Below are positions 44,860 through 54,658 of a stretch of DNA of 64,000 nt, piece after piece (the stretch's first letter is position 1; each line of letters starts with the position of its first letter). This DNA is from Calvatia gigantea (taxonomy: Eukaryota; Basidiomycota; Agaricomycetes; Agaricales; Lycoperdaceae), in the NCBI GenBank assembly GCA_025093985.1, contig JACAAK010000011.1, positions 496,001 to 560,000 on the forward strand, read 5' to 3'. The translations under genes and the position numbers were made by a program. The notes under the pieces are model-generated. The model saw only the letters and a program-made list of their open reading frames with translations, was not told the origin of the DNA and did not search any database.

Positions 44860-46677
44860 TTACGCGGATAGGATAGAATAGTCCAAAGATACCCCGTCGT
44901 CGTAATATTCATCGTCGAAGGCATCGCGGGGGTTTTCCAAGATTTGTTCTTGGAAGCGTTGTTTCATATTTTCAATGGCTTGGATGTGGTCGACATATTT
45001 CGGGCAATCTTCTGGTTTGTGTTTCGGGTTGAGAGTTTCGCAGAGTCGGCAGAAGTATTGGGGGCACGTCCAGCGGTAATGGCCAGGGCGAGTTTTTTGA
45101 CAGATGGGACAAGTGGTATGGGCACAATCACTGGCCCAGTGACCTACGGCAGGGAGGTGAAGTTTGGCACATTTTTCACAAAAGGCCTTCGGGTTGAAGT
45201 TCGGGTTGTTCATAGCTCGGGGTTGGATTGGGGTTCTTCCTCGTCCTGAGTTAGGGCCGAGGGGTTTTTGAATAGACTTCTGAGGCTCAGAAGTTGGTCC
45301 AGTTGGCCCATTAAGTTGTGTATGGCCGTTTCGAATCGTTCGGGTGGGATGTGTCTGTCTGGATGGGAGAGATGTGGAGGAGGAAGGTACATGCGGTTCG
45401 GGGGAGGAGTTTCTCGCGGGGGAATCGGCTCGTTGGTGTGGTCTGACCTTAGAAGGGCCAGTTCGCTGGTTGGGTGGGATAGGCTTAACGCTATGCTCGT
45501 TGAGGTAGCGGGCGTAAGCCTGAGGTAATCCAAGGCTTCGTGATGCCTGGATAAATAGGGCCGCTCAATCGGTAGCGTGCTCATAATCCCAAGAAAGATG
45601 TTCGAGCTGTGAAATGGCGTCGCAGATAAAGCGCCAGTGATTTCGCTGATTGGCATTATGTAGATATTCGGTGCGGAAGCGAGTTCGATGGCCTCCCTTG
45701 AGGACCATCGTGCGGAGGGATCCCTCAGATGAGAAATCAGTTCTAGCCCATAACTCCATGGGCGAAGGTCTATCGTTTGTAGAGGGGGGGTCGGGGGAGA
45801 AGCTGCTTCGCCTATTGGGGTCTCGGTCGGATGGGTTGGCTGCGATGTAACCTGCGGCCGAGTGTTCAGTGGGGTGTAGTTCGTCCCAGGCTGTTCTGGG
45901 GGGTTTCGGATTGACGGTGGTAGCGGTGGGGGACTTTGGAGAGGGGCCGGCGGCAGAGGGGGGAATGTGTCATTGGTCGAGGACAGGAAGTTCTGTCCTA
46001 ACAGATTTCGGGATCCTAGCTCGCTCCGAGGGGAGTGTTGGGGTGGGGTTGTCGGCCCGGATTGGGTAGACGTACTTTGGTTTTGGCGACCAGAGGAGTC
46101 GCTGTGGGGTTGATTTCGTGTCGTAGGTGGCGGTATGGGGAGTGGCTCCGGCGACGACGCTGGAGAAAGAGACTGGTGGGTCTCTTGGCTCGGGGTTGTT
46201 GGGTGGATTTGATACGTTTGGCTGCTGGGAATGAAGTTGGGATACAGCGGAGCTGCTTCCCATTCTTGTTGGGTAGATGAGTTTATCCCAGGGGGCACTG
46301 GGAGATGATTCGGTGGAGGGGGGAATGTAGACGCAATCTGGACCGACAAAGACGTCGACCCAGAATTGTTTGTTCTGGTCCGCGAATTGTTGGAGCTCGT
46401 CTTTGGTGAAGACGGCATTCGGGAGGGTGATAATAGGCTTTTCGAGCAGTTCGTTAATTTGGACGGTGGGGAGAATTGGGGTTTCGTGGCCCACAGGTGT
46501 GACGGTGGGAGGGTAGGATATAGAAATATGAGGGGAGGAGGGGAGAGAATGGGCTTTTCTGACTGGGGAATTGTTTTTTGTAGAGAGGGAGGAGATAGAA
46601 GAGAGGGAAGGAGAGGGGGATGAGGCTACAATAGCCGCTTTCTTTCCCTTCTTGTAGGTTTTCTGGGTTGGTGCCAT
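44860..46677 (-). pseudogene. Third reading frame of the chromovirus with three zinc knuckles, two stops
   Basis: One reading frame of 606 codons runs from ATG 46677 to the stop at 44860, broken only by TGA at 45970-45972 (codon 236) and 45565-45567 (codon 371). The first part is basic, then Ser/Pro/Thr-rich, with Phe-Trp-Val-Asp-Val-Phe-Val-Gly-Pro-Asp near codon 110. The middle has a helical stretch (Asn-His-Trp-Arg-Phe-Ile-Cys-Asp-Ala-Ile-Ser) running up to the second stop. The C-terminus has three knuckles: Cys-x2-Cys-x9-His-x4-Cys, then twice Cys-x2-Cys-x6-His-x4-Cys, and an acidic tail. It lies between pol and the 3' LTR, where most Ty3 elements have nothing, and is transcribed in the same direction. 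Both stops sit where CGA (Arg) would become TGA by a CpG change. I know no family for the first 480 codons; the tail suggests nucleic-acid binding. Confidence 0.7.
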
Positions 46678-46738
46678 TGGTAGTTCGGTTTGTAGAAGTG
46701 CTGTTAAAGAATGATGGAGAAGTTGGGTGAATCCTGGA

Positions 46739-49700
46739 TTATTTATATCTTTTAGGTAGGATGGGAATTAGGTGGTGTTCTCGTTGGTATTTTCGTAACA
46801 GTTCTTGGGCATGTGGTAAGAGTTGTGCTTCGTTTTCCCAAGAGTTTTCTTCGTGACTGTAACCTTTCCATTTGATATAGTATTCCCTTTGTTTATTCTT
46901 GGTTCTATGGTTCAAGATACCTTCGATTTCGTATTCTTCTTCTCCTTCTATTATGTCAGGGAGAGGTGGTCGTGGATTTGATCCATGGGTATTGTTTTCG
47001 GTGTATTCGGAGAGAAGGGTAGCGTGGAATACGTTGTGAATTTTCCATGTTTCAGGTAGTTTCAGTCGGTAGGAGAGTGGCGATAAGACTTCTTTGATGG
47101 TAAATGGTCCGAGGCATTTTGGTGCGATCTTGTTTGATTTGAATGGGAGTTTCAGGTTTCTCCGTTCAAGCCACACTTTTTGTCCTAGGGCGAAGGGTTT
47201 GAATTTTGCTTTGATTCGTTGTTCCATGTGTTCCATAGCTAGTTTGTGGGCAGCAATTGCTTCTCTTCGTGCATGGTCTAAGAGTTCTATTCGTTCTTCA
47301 GTAGTGGTGAAGTTTGATTCCTCTAGAATAGTGGGTATTCCATGGGGTTTTGTTCCGTACATGAGTTCAAAAGGGGTTTGTTTCCGGTCTGAATGTGTTC
47401 GTGAATTGTGAGAGAATTCGAGGATTGGAAGTGCTTTAGACCAGGAGGAGGGATTTCCTGTACAGTAGATAGATAGGTACGCTGCAATTTCCTGATTGAA
47501 TCGTTCTGTTGTTCCATCCGATTGAGGGTGGTAGGCTGATGAGAATGATTGGGTGATTCCAAGTCGTTTCATGAGAGCTTGACTGGAGTTTGCTTGGAAT
47601 CTGGGGTCACGGTCGGAGATTATCTTGTCTGGTAGTCCAAATCTGGTGTAGACCTTGTCTATAATTATGTCGGCAATTCCTTTGGCGGTGATTTCCTTTG
47701 TACAAGGAGTGAGAATTACCCCCTTCGTAAGTCCATGGTCCACTATGGACAGAATTGAGTCAAATCCGTGGGATTTTGGTAAATCGGTCAGCAGATCCAT
47801 AGCGATATGGGTGAATGGTCTAGTAGATATCGGCAGTGGTATTGGTTGCAATGAAGGATGGGAAGGATTTCGGTTAATTTTGAATTGTTGGCATTCGCTG
47901 CATCCTTTAACATAATTTCGTACGAAGGTACTCATTCCTGGCCAATATACTTCAGCTTTGGCGAGGCGATAAGTTTCTTGTTCTCCAGGGTGTCCGATCG
48001 AAGGGTGGTCGTGGTATCGTTGGATGACACGTCGGCGGAGTTCCATGTCTTCTGGGATGATGACTTTTCCTTTGAATGTCATAAGATGTCCATGTGGCCG
48101 GGGAATCATCCTGTATTTCGGATTTATTGCTTCTGGTGATTCTGATAGAAGTCGTTTCATGGCTTCCATGGTGATTTCGTCATATTTCGATGATTTTACG
48201 ATGTCATCCTGTAATTTCTGATCAACCATGGAGATGAACAGTTCATCTGGTAATACAGTGATTTCCCTGAGGAATACTTCCTCGGGTAAGACAATAACAT
48301 TTTCGTTGTCATTGTCATCATCTGGGGTGTGATCTGGTCGACGTGAGAGGGCATCGGCGGCAGGTATTTTGGTTCCTGGGACGTGTTCAATTGCGAAGTC
48401 GAAGTGTGAGAGGAAACCAAGCCATTGAGCTTGTCTTCTGGAGATATTTTGGGGTTTTCTCCAAAAGGTGAGGTTCTTGTGATCAGTTCGTATGGTTACG
48501 CGATGTTGGGCTCCTTCTAGGTAATGTCGCCATTCTTCTAGTGCCGTGATTATGGCAAGGAGTTCCCTGTCGTGTATTTCATAGTTTCGTTGGGTAGGAT
48601 TGAATGCTTTGGATAGGAAAGCTACTGGGTGGTAGTTTCCGTTCATGTCTTGCTGTGATAAGACTGCTCCTAAGGCATATTTTGAGGCATCGGTTTCGAT
48701 AAAGAAGGGTTTTGTTTGGTCTGGCATCAGCAAAACGGGTTTCTTCATAAATTCGGATTTTAGTTGGTTGAAGGCTTCGTTTGCTTTGTGTTCCCATTCG
48801 AATTTCTTTGTTTTGGATAGAAGAGCATTAAGTGGTTGAGAGATGTCGGCATAGCGATGTATGAATTTTCGGTAGAAGTTACAGAATCCCATGAATTTTC
48901 TGACATCGTGGATAGTGCGGGGTAAGGGCCATTCTTCTATTCCACGGAGTTTGGTGTTGTCCATTTTGATCTTGTCGGGGGAGATTATCATGCCGAGATA
49001 TTCTAGATGGGTTTTATCGAATTCGCACTTTTCTAGTTTCAGGTATAGATCGTTGTCTTTCAAGATCTGGAGTGCTTCCAAGGTAAGGCGATCCATTTCT
49101 TCCTGAGTTTTTGCGTAGATGAGAATGTCGTCCATATAGATTATAATTCCTCCTTTATCTAGCATTTTTGCGAATATGGTGTCCATCATCTTTTGGAAGG
49201 TGGCTGGGGAGTTGCACATTCCAAAGAACATGACGTTTGGCTCGTAAAGTCCGATTGGAGTTTTGAATGCGGCTTTCCATTGGTCTTCTTCTCGAATACG
49301 GATGTTGTTGTATCCGAGTCGGACGTCCATTTTCATGAATAGTTTTGCTCCTTGAAGTTTGTCCATAATTGTTGTTATCATAGGAATAGGGTACGCGTTC
49401 TTCTTGGTATGTTTGTTTAGATAACGGTAATCTTGGCATGGTCGAAGTTTCCCGTCCTTCTTTCCTACGAAAAAGAAGGATGAGGCCATGGGAGATTCAG
49501 ATTCTCGGATGTATCCTTTTTGGAGGTTTTCGTTTATGAATTTCTTAAGTTCTTCGGTTTCAAGGGGTGACAAGGGGTAAGTTTTCCCTAGTTCTGGTTT
49601 GAAGGTATCCAAGAGTTCGATTTTATGGTCGTATGGCCTGGGAGGGGGGAATCGTTCGGATTTCTTCGTGTCGAAGAGTAAAGCGAATTTCTTGTATTTC

Positions 49701-50500
49701 CTGGGTACCTTTGTATCGGTTTTTGGGGTTGATTTTTGTGCGAGACTTGTAGCTTGGGTGATCTTCGTATTGATTTCGAGTTCATGTGGAGTTTGAGTGA
49801 TCTCGTAGAGTTCATGTTCCAAATGGAATTCATCGAAATCAATGTTTTCCAAGTAGAGTTTGAGTTCATCGATAGAGAGTTCAAGTTCTTCCGAATGGAC
49901 GATCGCTTCAAAGACTTTTACAGCAAGTGGGTCAAAGTCTTCATCTAGGTAGGTGTAGCATTCGGTATCATTCATTCCATGGATATCTAAGGCGATTTCA
50001 TTGATGGTGGTAGGTCCGTTTGTGGATTTTACGATTAAGGGTACGATGTTGTCGTTGTTTCGCCATTTGAACTCTTGAGTAGTCCAATTTATGTCTGGGT
50101 TTGTTTGTTGTAGCCATGGGTATCCTAGGATTAGATCTTTGGATCCTATTCCTGAGACGTAGGCTTCGAATTGGCATTGTTTTCCATCAATTAAAGCGTT
50201 CAATTCTACGCTTTCATAGATTGATCCATTTTCATTGGGAGTTCCATCCGCATTGGATACTTTGATAGGATGTTTGATAGGGCGTGTTCGTAGTCCGTAG
50301 GTGTTTGTAAAATTCGAGGATATGAAGTTTCCTTGGGCTCCCGAGTCAATTAGAGCAGTGACTGGGATATTTCGTAGATGGTTCTGATTGAGTTTGATAG
50401 GGAGGAAGATTGATGCTCTATTGTCTGAGGTAGGGAGTTTTATTAGATTGATTTGTGGGTCACCCAGCGATTCCTTTACAGGATCGGGTGACGCCTTCAA
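46739..50500 (-). CDS. pol: Chromovirus Pol polyprotein (protease, RT, RNase H, integrase, chromodomain)
   Basis: An open frame of 1,253 codons. Domains in order: aspartic protease with Leu-Ile-Asp-Ser-Gly-Ala at residue about 50; reverse transcriptase with Lys-Leu-Arg-Pro-Cys-Gln-Asp-Tyr-Arg and the active-site Tyr-Met-Asp-Asp at about 450; RNase H with Ile-Glu-Thr-Asp-Ala-Ser at about 600; integrase with a His-His-Cys-Cys zinc module (His-Pro-Ser-Ile-Gly-His ... Cys-Ser-Glu-Cys) and the catalytic core (Met-Asp-Leu-Leu-Thr-Asp, Ser-Asp-Arg-Asp-Pro-Arg-Phe, then Thr-Glu-Arg-Phe-Asn-Gln-Glu). At the C-terminus there is a chromodomain (Tyr-Tyr-Ile-Lys-Trp-Lys-Gly-Tyr ... Ser-Trp-Glu) that in such elements directs integration to histone-marked chromatin. 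There is no ATG at its beginning: the frame overlaps the gag stop by one base to the -1 side, so it is probably made as a Gag-Pol fusion by frameshifting. No inactivating change seen. Confidence 0.95.
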   Translation of the reverse strand: MKASPDPVKESLGDPQINLIKLPTSDNRASIFLPIKLNQNHLRNIPVTALIDSGAQGNFISSNFTNTYGLRTRPIKHPIKVSNADGTPNENGSIYESVELNALIDGKQCQFEAYVSGIGSKDLILGYPWLQQTNPDINWTTQEFKWRNNDNIVPLIVKSTNGPTTINEIALDIHGMNDTECYTYLDEDFDPLAVKVFEAIVHSEELELSIDELKLYLENIDFDEFHLEHELYEITQTPHELEINTKITQATSLAQKSTPKTDTKVPRKYKKFALLFDTKKSERFPPPRPYDHKIELLDTFKPELGKTYPLSPLETEELKKFINENLQKGYIRESESPMASSFFFVGKKDGKLRPCQDYRYLNKHTKKNAYPIPMITTIMDKLQGAKLFMKMDVRLGYNNIRIREEDQWKAAFKTPIGLYEPNVMFFGMCNSPATFQKMMDTIFAKMLDKGGIIIYMDDILIYAKTQEEMDRLTLEALQILKDNDLYLKLEKCEFDKTHLEYLGMIISPDKIKMDNTKLRGIEEWPLPRTIHDVRKFMGFCNFYRKFIHRYADISQPLNALLSKTKKFEWEHKANEAFNQLKSEFMKKPVLLMPDQTKPFFIETDASKYALGAVLSQQDMNGNYHPVAFLSKAFNPTQRNYEIHDRELLAIITALEEWRHYLEGAQHRVTIRTDHKNLTFWRKPQNISRRQAQWLGFLSHFDFAIEHVPGTKIPAADALSRRPDHTPDDDNDNENVIVLPEEVFLREITVLPDELFISMVDQKLQDDIVKSSKYDEITMEAMKRLLSESPEAINPKYRMIPRPHGHLMTFKGKVIIPEDMELRRRVIQRYHDHPSIGHPGEQETYRLAKAEVYWPGMSTFVRNYVKGCSECQQFKINRNPSHPSLQPIPLPISTRPFTHIAMDLLTDLPKSHGFDSILSIVDHGLTKGVILTPCTKEITAKGIADIIIDKVYTRFGLPDKIISDRDPRFQANSSQALMKRLGITQSFSSAYHPQSDGTTERFNQEIAAYLSIYCTGNPSSWSKALPILEFSHNSRTHSDRKQTPFELMYGTKPHGIPTILEESNFTTTEERIELLDHARREAIAAHKLAMEHMEQRIKAKFKPFALGQKVWLERRNLKLPFKSNKIAPKCLGPFTIKEVLSPLSYRLKLPETWKIHNVFHATLLSEYTENNTHGSNPRPPLPDIIEGEEEYEIEGILNHRTKNKQREYYIKWKGYSHEENSWENEAQLLPHAQELLRKYQREHHLIPILPKRYK

Positions 50501-52572
50501 AAATCCCCGAAGGGCTTGAGCGTTGGATCAGAGATATATGCTTCTCTGAATTCCATTCTTTCGTCCGTTGGGAGTTCTCTGATCATTGCTTGGATATCGA
50601 GTGCAGAGATCTTTCGGGTTTGATTTGGAGCGGCACCGGAGTAATTCCTGGAAGCTTGAGGTTGTGAGGGTTGTGCATAACGGGGTGGTTGCATGAATCT
50701 TCTTTGTGGCGGGTGAGGTCGTCTAGGAGGTGGTTTTTCCTTGGACAGGTTTGGGTCAGGATTTGGACAATTGCTGATAAGGTGTCCAAACTTTCTGCAG
50801 CCTATGCATTTCCCAGCTTTGTAGCGAGCGACTTGCTCAGCAGTAAATACAGCGTTTAATTGTAATTCCGGGTCGTCCAAGTCATAGCCTTCATGAGTGT
50901 AGTCTTGCTCTGGAGGATACAGTTCTTCGTCTTCATAAGGTGGTTCGTAGGGGTCTTGAGGTTCTGCCTGTACTTCATGTATGGTTCGTGCAGGTTGGCG
51001 ATTTGGTTGAAAACGAGTGTGGTAGGTTGGTTGGAAACGGGGTGGTTGGTAGGGGGTTGGGTTTCGAGGGAAGTTTCTAGGCCACATTGCGTCGGCTTGA
51101 CGATTGACAGAGTCTCGTCGTACTGCATCGGTATACCATTCAGCAATGGTTTCGGGTGGTCCTTCTTTTCTAGTCCATACTTCTCTTGCGAGATTAGGAT
51201 TGAGTCCTCGTTTATATTGTTCAATTAATGCTTCATTGTCTTGAATTCCTCCGATAGATGCAAGGCGTTGGAATTCAAGATTAAAGTCTGCTGCAGAGGA
51301 CTTATTTTGCTTCAATTCGTACCATTGTCTTCGTGCAGTGATTTGTTCATCTACTGGAGTGAAGTGTTTCAAGATTTCAATTTCGAATTCTTCGAAGGTA
51401 GAGTATCTCCAAGGGATGGGCTTTCCACGGGCATCGGTAATTCGGCTTTTGTAATATTGTTCAGACCAGGATCCGGCTTTCCCTTCGACCATAAGGCCGA
51501 GGACGAATCTGATCTGTCGTTGGTCATCCGTAAATGCTCTAGGGTTCATTTCGAGATAGTTTTTGACTAGCATCCACCAGGTTTTAAATCGGGGGTTTGT
51601 TCCGTCGAAGTTTGGTGGCTTTTGTCCGATTTCTTTTGAATTCCCATCGTTTCCTACAAATTGAATGGCTGGAGTACGATGTCTTCGTCGACCTCCTCCT
51701 TCTCTTCCAATGGAGAAAGAGGACGGAGTGAATGAACCATGGCTGGAGTTTCGTGAAGAGGGAGGGGAGGGAGAGGGCGCTCTTCCTTGTCGACCTCTAC
51801 GGGGAGGATCTTCTCCTGGTGTTCTTCGTCGTCCGATTCCGAAGATGGGAGTTGTAGCTCCTGATCGGGGTGGTGGTTGGTCGGTTGGTTCATTATTTGT
51901 TTCAGTTTGCGTTTGAGTGGAAGTAGCCATGCCTTCGATTTCTGGATGAATTGGTTCTTGTGATTCAAGACCTGGGATATCTGGGTATTCGAGGGTGTCT
52001 GGAGTGTATATAAGATGGGTTCCTTCTCGATTGAGGATGTCTTGGAAGTCTGATGGATGTTCGGGCAGCTGATGGAACGTCTCGTTGTCTTCGTCGTCTT
52101 CAAGGATGGATGGTAAGATGTGGGGGTTTTCGATTCTGAATTGGGAAGGGGATACGGCTCTGGATGGTGTCTGTGGCGGTGACTCTTGAGATGGACCTTG
52201 CTCGGGCGAATCGGGTCGAAAATAGTTGAATTTGCCACTTTGTGTTGGTTTCGGTGGTTCAGGCTCAGTGGATTTTCTAGTAGGTGCTGGTAATTCTTGT
52301 AGTAGTTTTGGTTTTTGTGATCTAGTGCGTGGGGTATGATAAATCCTTTCTAGGAATGGTGCAGAAGGTCCTTCTGGTTGATGAGTTTGTTTAGGTGGAG
52401 GAGTAGTAGGAGACTCGAATGAGTGTTGGGTTGGTGTATGGAATGATCGTTCTGGGGATGAGGAAGGAGGGTGTAAGGGACGTTTCCCTTTTCGTGACGT
52501 GGTGAAGAAAAACAGATAGCGGTAACCAGGCCCGCTCTTCTCAACGCTGCTTGGTGGAGGACAAATAAACAA
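50497..52572 (-). CDS. gag: Chromovirus Gag
   Basis: An open frame of 691 codons with a retrotransposon-gag (capsid-like) region around residues 310-480 (Phe-Asp-Gly-Thr-Asn-Pro-Arg, Lys-Ala-Gly-Ser-Trp, Phe-Asn-Leu-Glu-Phe-Gln, Arg-Gly-Leu-Asn-Pro), and one canonical zinc knuckle Cys-Ile-Gly-Cys-x4-His-x4-Cys near residue 600. The N-terminal 213 codons are Pro/Ser/Thr-rich and contain no ATG, only a TTG at the frame's beginning; the first ATG is at 51930. So either translation starts there (about 477 residues) or an upstream start by splicing or a non-AUG codon is used. The TGA at 50497-50499 overlaps the pol frame in a run of five Ts. Confidence 0.9.
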   Translation of the reverse strand: MFICPPPSSVEKSGPGYRYLFFFTTSRKGKRPLHPPSSSPERSFHTPTQHSFESPTTPPPKQTHQPEGPSAPFLERIYHTPRTRSQKPKLLQELPAPTRKSTEPEPPKPTQSGKFNYFRPDSPEQGPSQESPPQTPSRAVSPSQFRIENPHILPSILEDDEDNETFHQLPEHPSDFQDILNREGTHLIYTPDTLEYPDIPGLESQEPIHPEIEGMATSTQTQTETNNEPTDQPPPRSGATTPIFGIGRRRTPGEDPPRRGRQGRAPSPSPPSSRNSSHGSFTPSSFSIGREGGGRRRHRTPAIQFVGNDGNSKEIGQKPPNFDGTNPRFKTWWMLVKNYLEMNPRAFTDDQRQIRFVLGLMVEGKAGSWSEQYYKSRITDARGKPIPWRYSTFEEFEIEILKHFTPVDEQITARRQWYELKQNKSSAADFNLEFQRLASIGGIQDNEALIEQYKRGLNPNLAREVWTRKEGPPETIAEWYTDAVRRDSVNRQADAMWPRNFPRNPTPYQPPRFQPTYHTRFQPNRQPARTIHEVQAEPQDPYEPPYEDEELYPPEQDYTHEGYDLDDPELQLNAVFTAEQVARYKAGKCIGCRKFGHLISNCPNPDPNLSKEKPPPRRPHPPQRRFMQPPRYAQPSQPQASRNYSGAAPNQTRKISALDIQAMIRELPTDERMEFREAYISDPTLKPFGDF

Positions 52573-52719
52573 ATCAGTGGACCCGAAGTTCCACTCTTCT
52601 TAACCCTATTACCGGGAAGGCTTCTCGACGTCAACTGGACGGAGGAATAATCGGCAGAAGCTGGCCGTAAGAGACTGGAGTCGTATAGAAACGAGAGAAA
52701 GGAGGTGAGGTTATTCTTA

Positions 52720-54658
52720 TGTTACGTGCGTTACCTTACTTCGCAACCGGGCCCGGATCGTCTCCACTCAGGGAGAGGTTCAACGCTGTAACGGCAAAGC
52801 CGTTTTCACGCATGAAAATCGCTAATCTAAGGCATACAAGCCTAATCTAACGATTGCATCGAACCTTCCTGTAGTAGTATGACCTAATCTAAGAGCCCAA
52901 CAGTATAATAAAAGAGTACTCGATCACTGTAGAACACTATGACCATTGATGACGGATAGCGGCGGCTACGGGATGACCACTGTGCTTAACAAAAAGCAAT
53001 TCTAACAGTGTACCATATGACCAGTCGTGATTCCGGCCGGACCAGGCGGTAAAACCATTCCAATGCGTCTATACAGAGCTACGGGACCCCTCCAATGAGT
53101 CTAGACTCGAGAAATAAGTCCGACGTGCTTAATCTAAAAGGCTGATCGGCGTGTTCACAAGGAAATGCCACCGTTGTTAGATTAACGAACATCACTCAGC
53201 ACTAATGACACGTATGGATGCGTTCGCGTACAATCCACGGGGACACGTAGGAGAACAGTTCACACGATGTCCGAAATCTTAGATGTTCTACATATTTAGA
53301 GAAGAATGCAGACCCAGAGAACGGGCTAAAACACAGCCCGGAACAAACGGATACCCAGAATCCTTCTGTATTTCCAATGTTTCACTAATCTAACAGGTTG
53401 CGGCTCTCTTGGCGCGCAATCTAATCTACCGGTTTGTACCTTGCTTGATAATATGTTCCTAGTTGTGTAATCATTGTCTTGTCATAACGAGCACCCAAAT
53501 AATATATAAACCCCCTCTGAGGTGTCGGACGTGGCAAGGAACCTACTAGCCATTGCCCAGCCTTCAGAGCGCAGTGAAAAGCGATCTATTGTGCCTGAGC
53601 GAAGCAAAGTAATAAGTTCTTTCGAGATTAACTAGACTAAGTGACTTGAGCTAGGATTGAGACCTTTTGATCTAAGAAGAAGACCTCGGGCTTACTCGTG
53701 AAGTGAGCTTAGATTAAGAGCGTATTGCATCGCTACACCCTGGTACTTGGTGTATCACAAGTGTAGGACAGTGCGCTTCTGGTCGTTAACTAGATAAGGG
53801 TGAAGCTTAGGGAGTACCTGAGGTTCTGTGTCTTGTTAACTTCTTGGATAAAGGACACGAGTCGCACTTTTTACAGTGTAACTTGGCTTTACTCTTCTTA
53901 GCGAAGGTAGTTAGCTATTCTAGTGTTCTCCATGCGTTGTTGATTCGCGTTATTTTGTGGAATTGTCCCTCATATTGTCAGATTGCCTCCCCACGAACTT
54001 GCCTTGTGCAGAAATCTTTAAAAATCTATTCCGTCAGCTTAATCTAAGCCGAACATCCATATCACATTTAGTATTTCTATTTCTGCCTCTTTAACGCTAT
54101 AGCCCAGGAGTATTTGACAAGTCTCAATGACTTCTGTGCAGGCTTCGGATCGCTCCCTCGAGTAGAAGCTCGCACTTGCCTGAGAAGTCCGAGTTAAATG
54201 TCACTGCAGTCCCCAAGGTTGTTAGCCTTGTAGCAGACGAGCGAAGATAAGGAAGCTTGTTACTAGAATAACCTAAAGTAATACAAAGTACTACTTAGGG
54301 TTTATATACTAGCTGCGAATGGGAGATGAGAGACTACGTAGTAAGTAGATATGAGTCAACGAGAACTACTATGGGTTAATTGGTAATCTAAGGAATCATA
54401 GGGATAGGCGAAATGAATAGAAGAACGAGTACGAGTCATAAGAAGATGGAGTCAGGTAAAGAGAAGTACGACGGTGGGAAAAGATAAAGGTGAAACAGGA
54501 ACAGGATTCAGAATGAATCATAAGAAGCAAAGGTAGAAGTACATGTGATAAATAAATAAAGAACGGACCGGGGTATACAAGAATAAAAGAATGGGAAGTC
54601 CATTTGGAAAGTTAATATGTTAATGCGGAGAGTCCGGGGGTGTGGTAAGTTCGTAACA
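52720..54658 (-). repeat. 5' LTR of chromovirus, interrupted by a further insertion
   Basis: The parts 52720-52787 and about 54093-54658 together make the same 628-bp LTR as the left copy. A 1.3 kb sequence sits between them. As this is the promoter-bearing LTR of the element, the break should silence it. Confidence 0.9.
52788..54092. mobile_element. 1.3 kb insertion in the chromovirus 5' LTR, solo-LTR-like
   Basis: The interrupted LTR has AACGCT on both sides of this segment (52782-52787 and 54093-54098), a 6-bp duplication. The segment starts with the dyad AACGGC/GCCGTT, has no coding frame, and contains a promoter-like AATATATAAACCCCC at about 53501. The octamer TAATCTAA or its complement occurs about eight times. 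A solo LTR of an unrelated element fits best, but clear TG...CA ends are not seen, so the class is open. Confidence 0.6.

Larger units (their letters stand above)
44200..54658 (-). mobile_element. Ty3/Gypsy chromovirus nested in the outer element
   Basis: A nested LTR retrotransposon reading right to left: right LTR (5'), gag, pol in the -1 frame, a third frame, then left LTR (3'). LTRs start TGTTACG and end CGTAACA and are 628 bp when whole. Pol ends in a chromodomain, which places it among the chromoviruses. Gag and pol are uninterrupted, yet the third frame has two stops and the 5' LTR is interrupted by another insertion, so transcription is probably lost. Confidence 0.93.

Noticed and set aside
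45210..46418. A 402-codon minus-strand frame with an ATG, overlapping the third frame of the chromovirus
   Set aside because: It is Pro/Ser-rich shadow translation. The conserved-looking blocks (Phe-Trp-Val-Asp-Val-Phe, the helical middle, the zinc knuckles) all lie in the other frame, which is continuous from 46677 to 44860 apart from two TGA codons.
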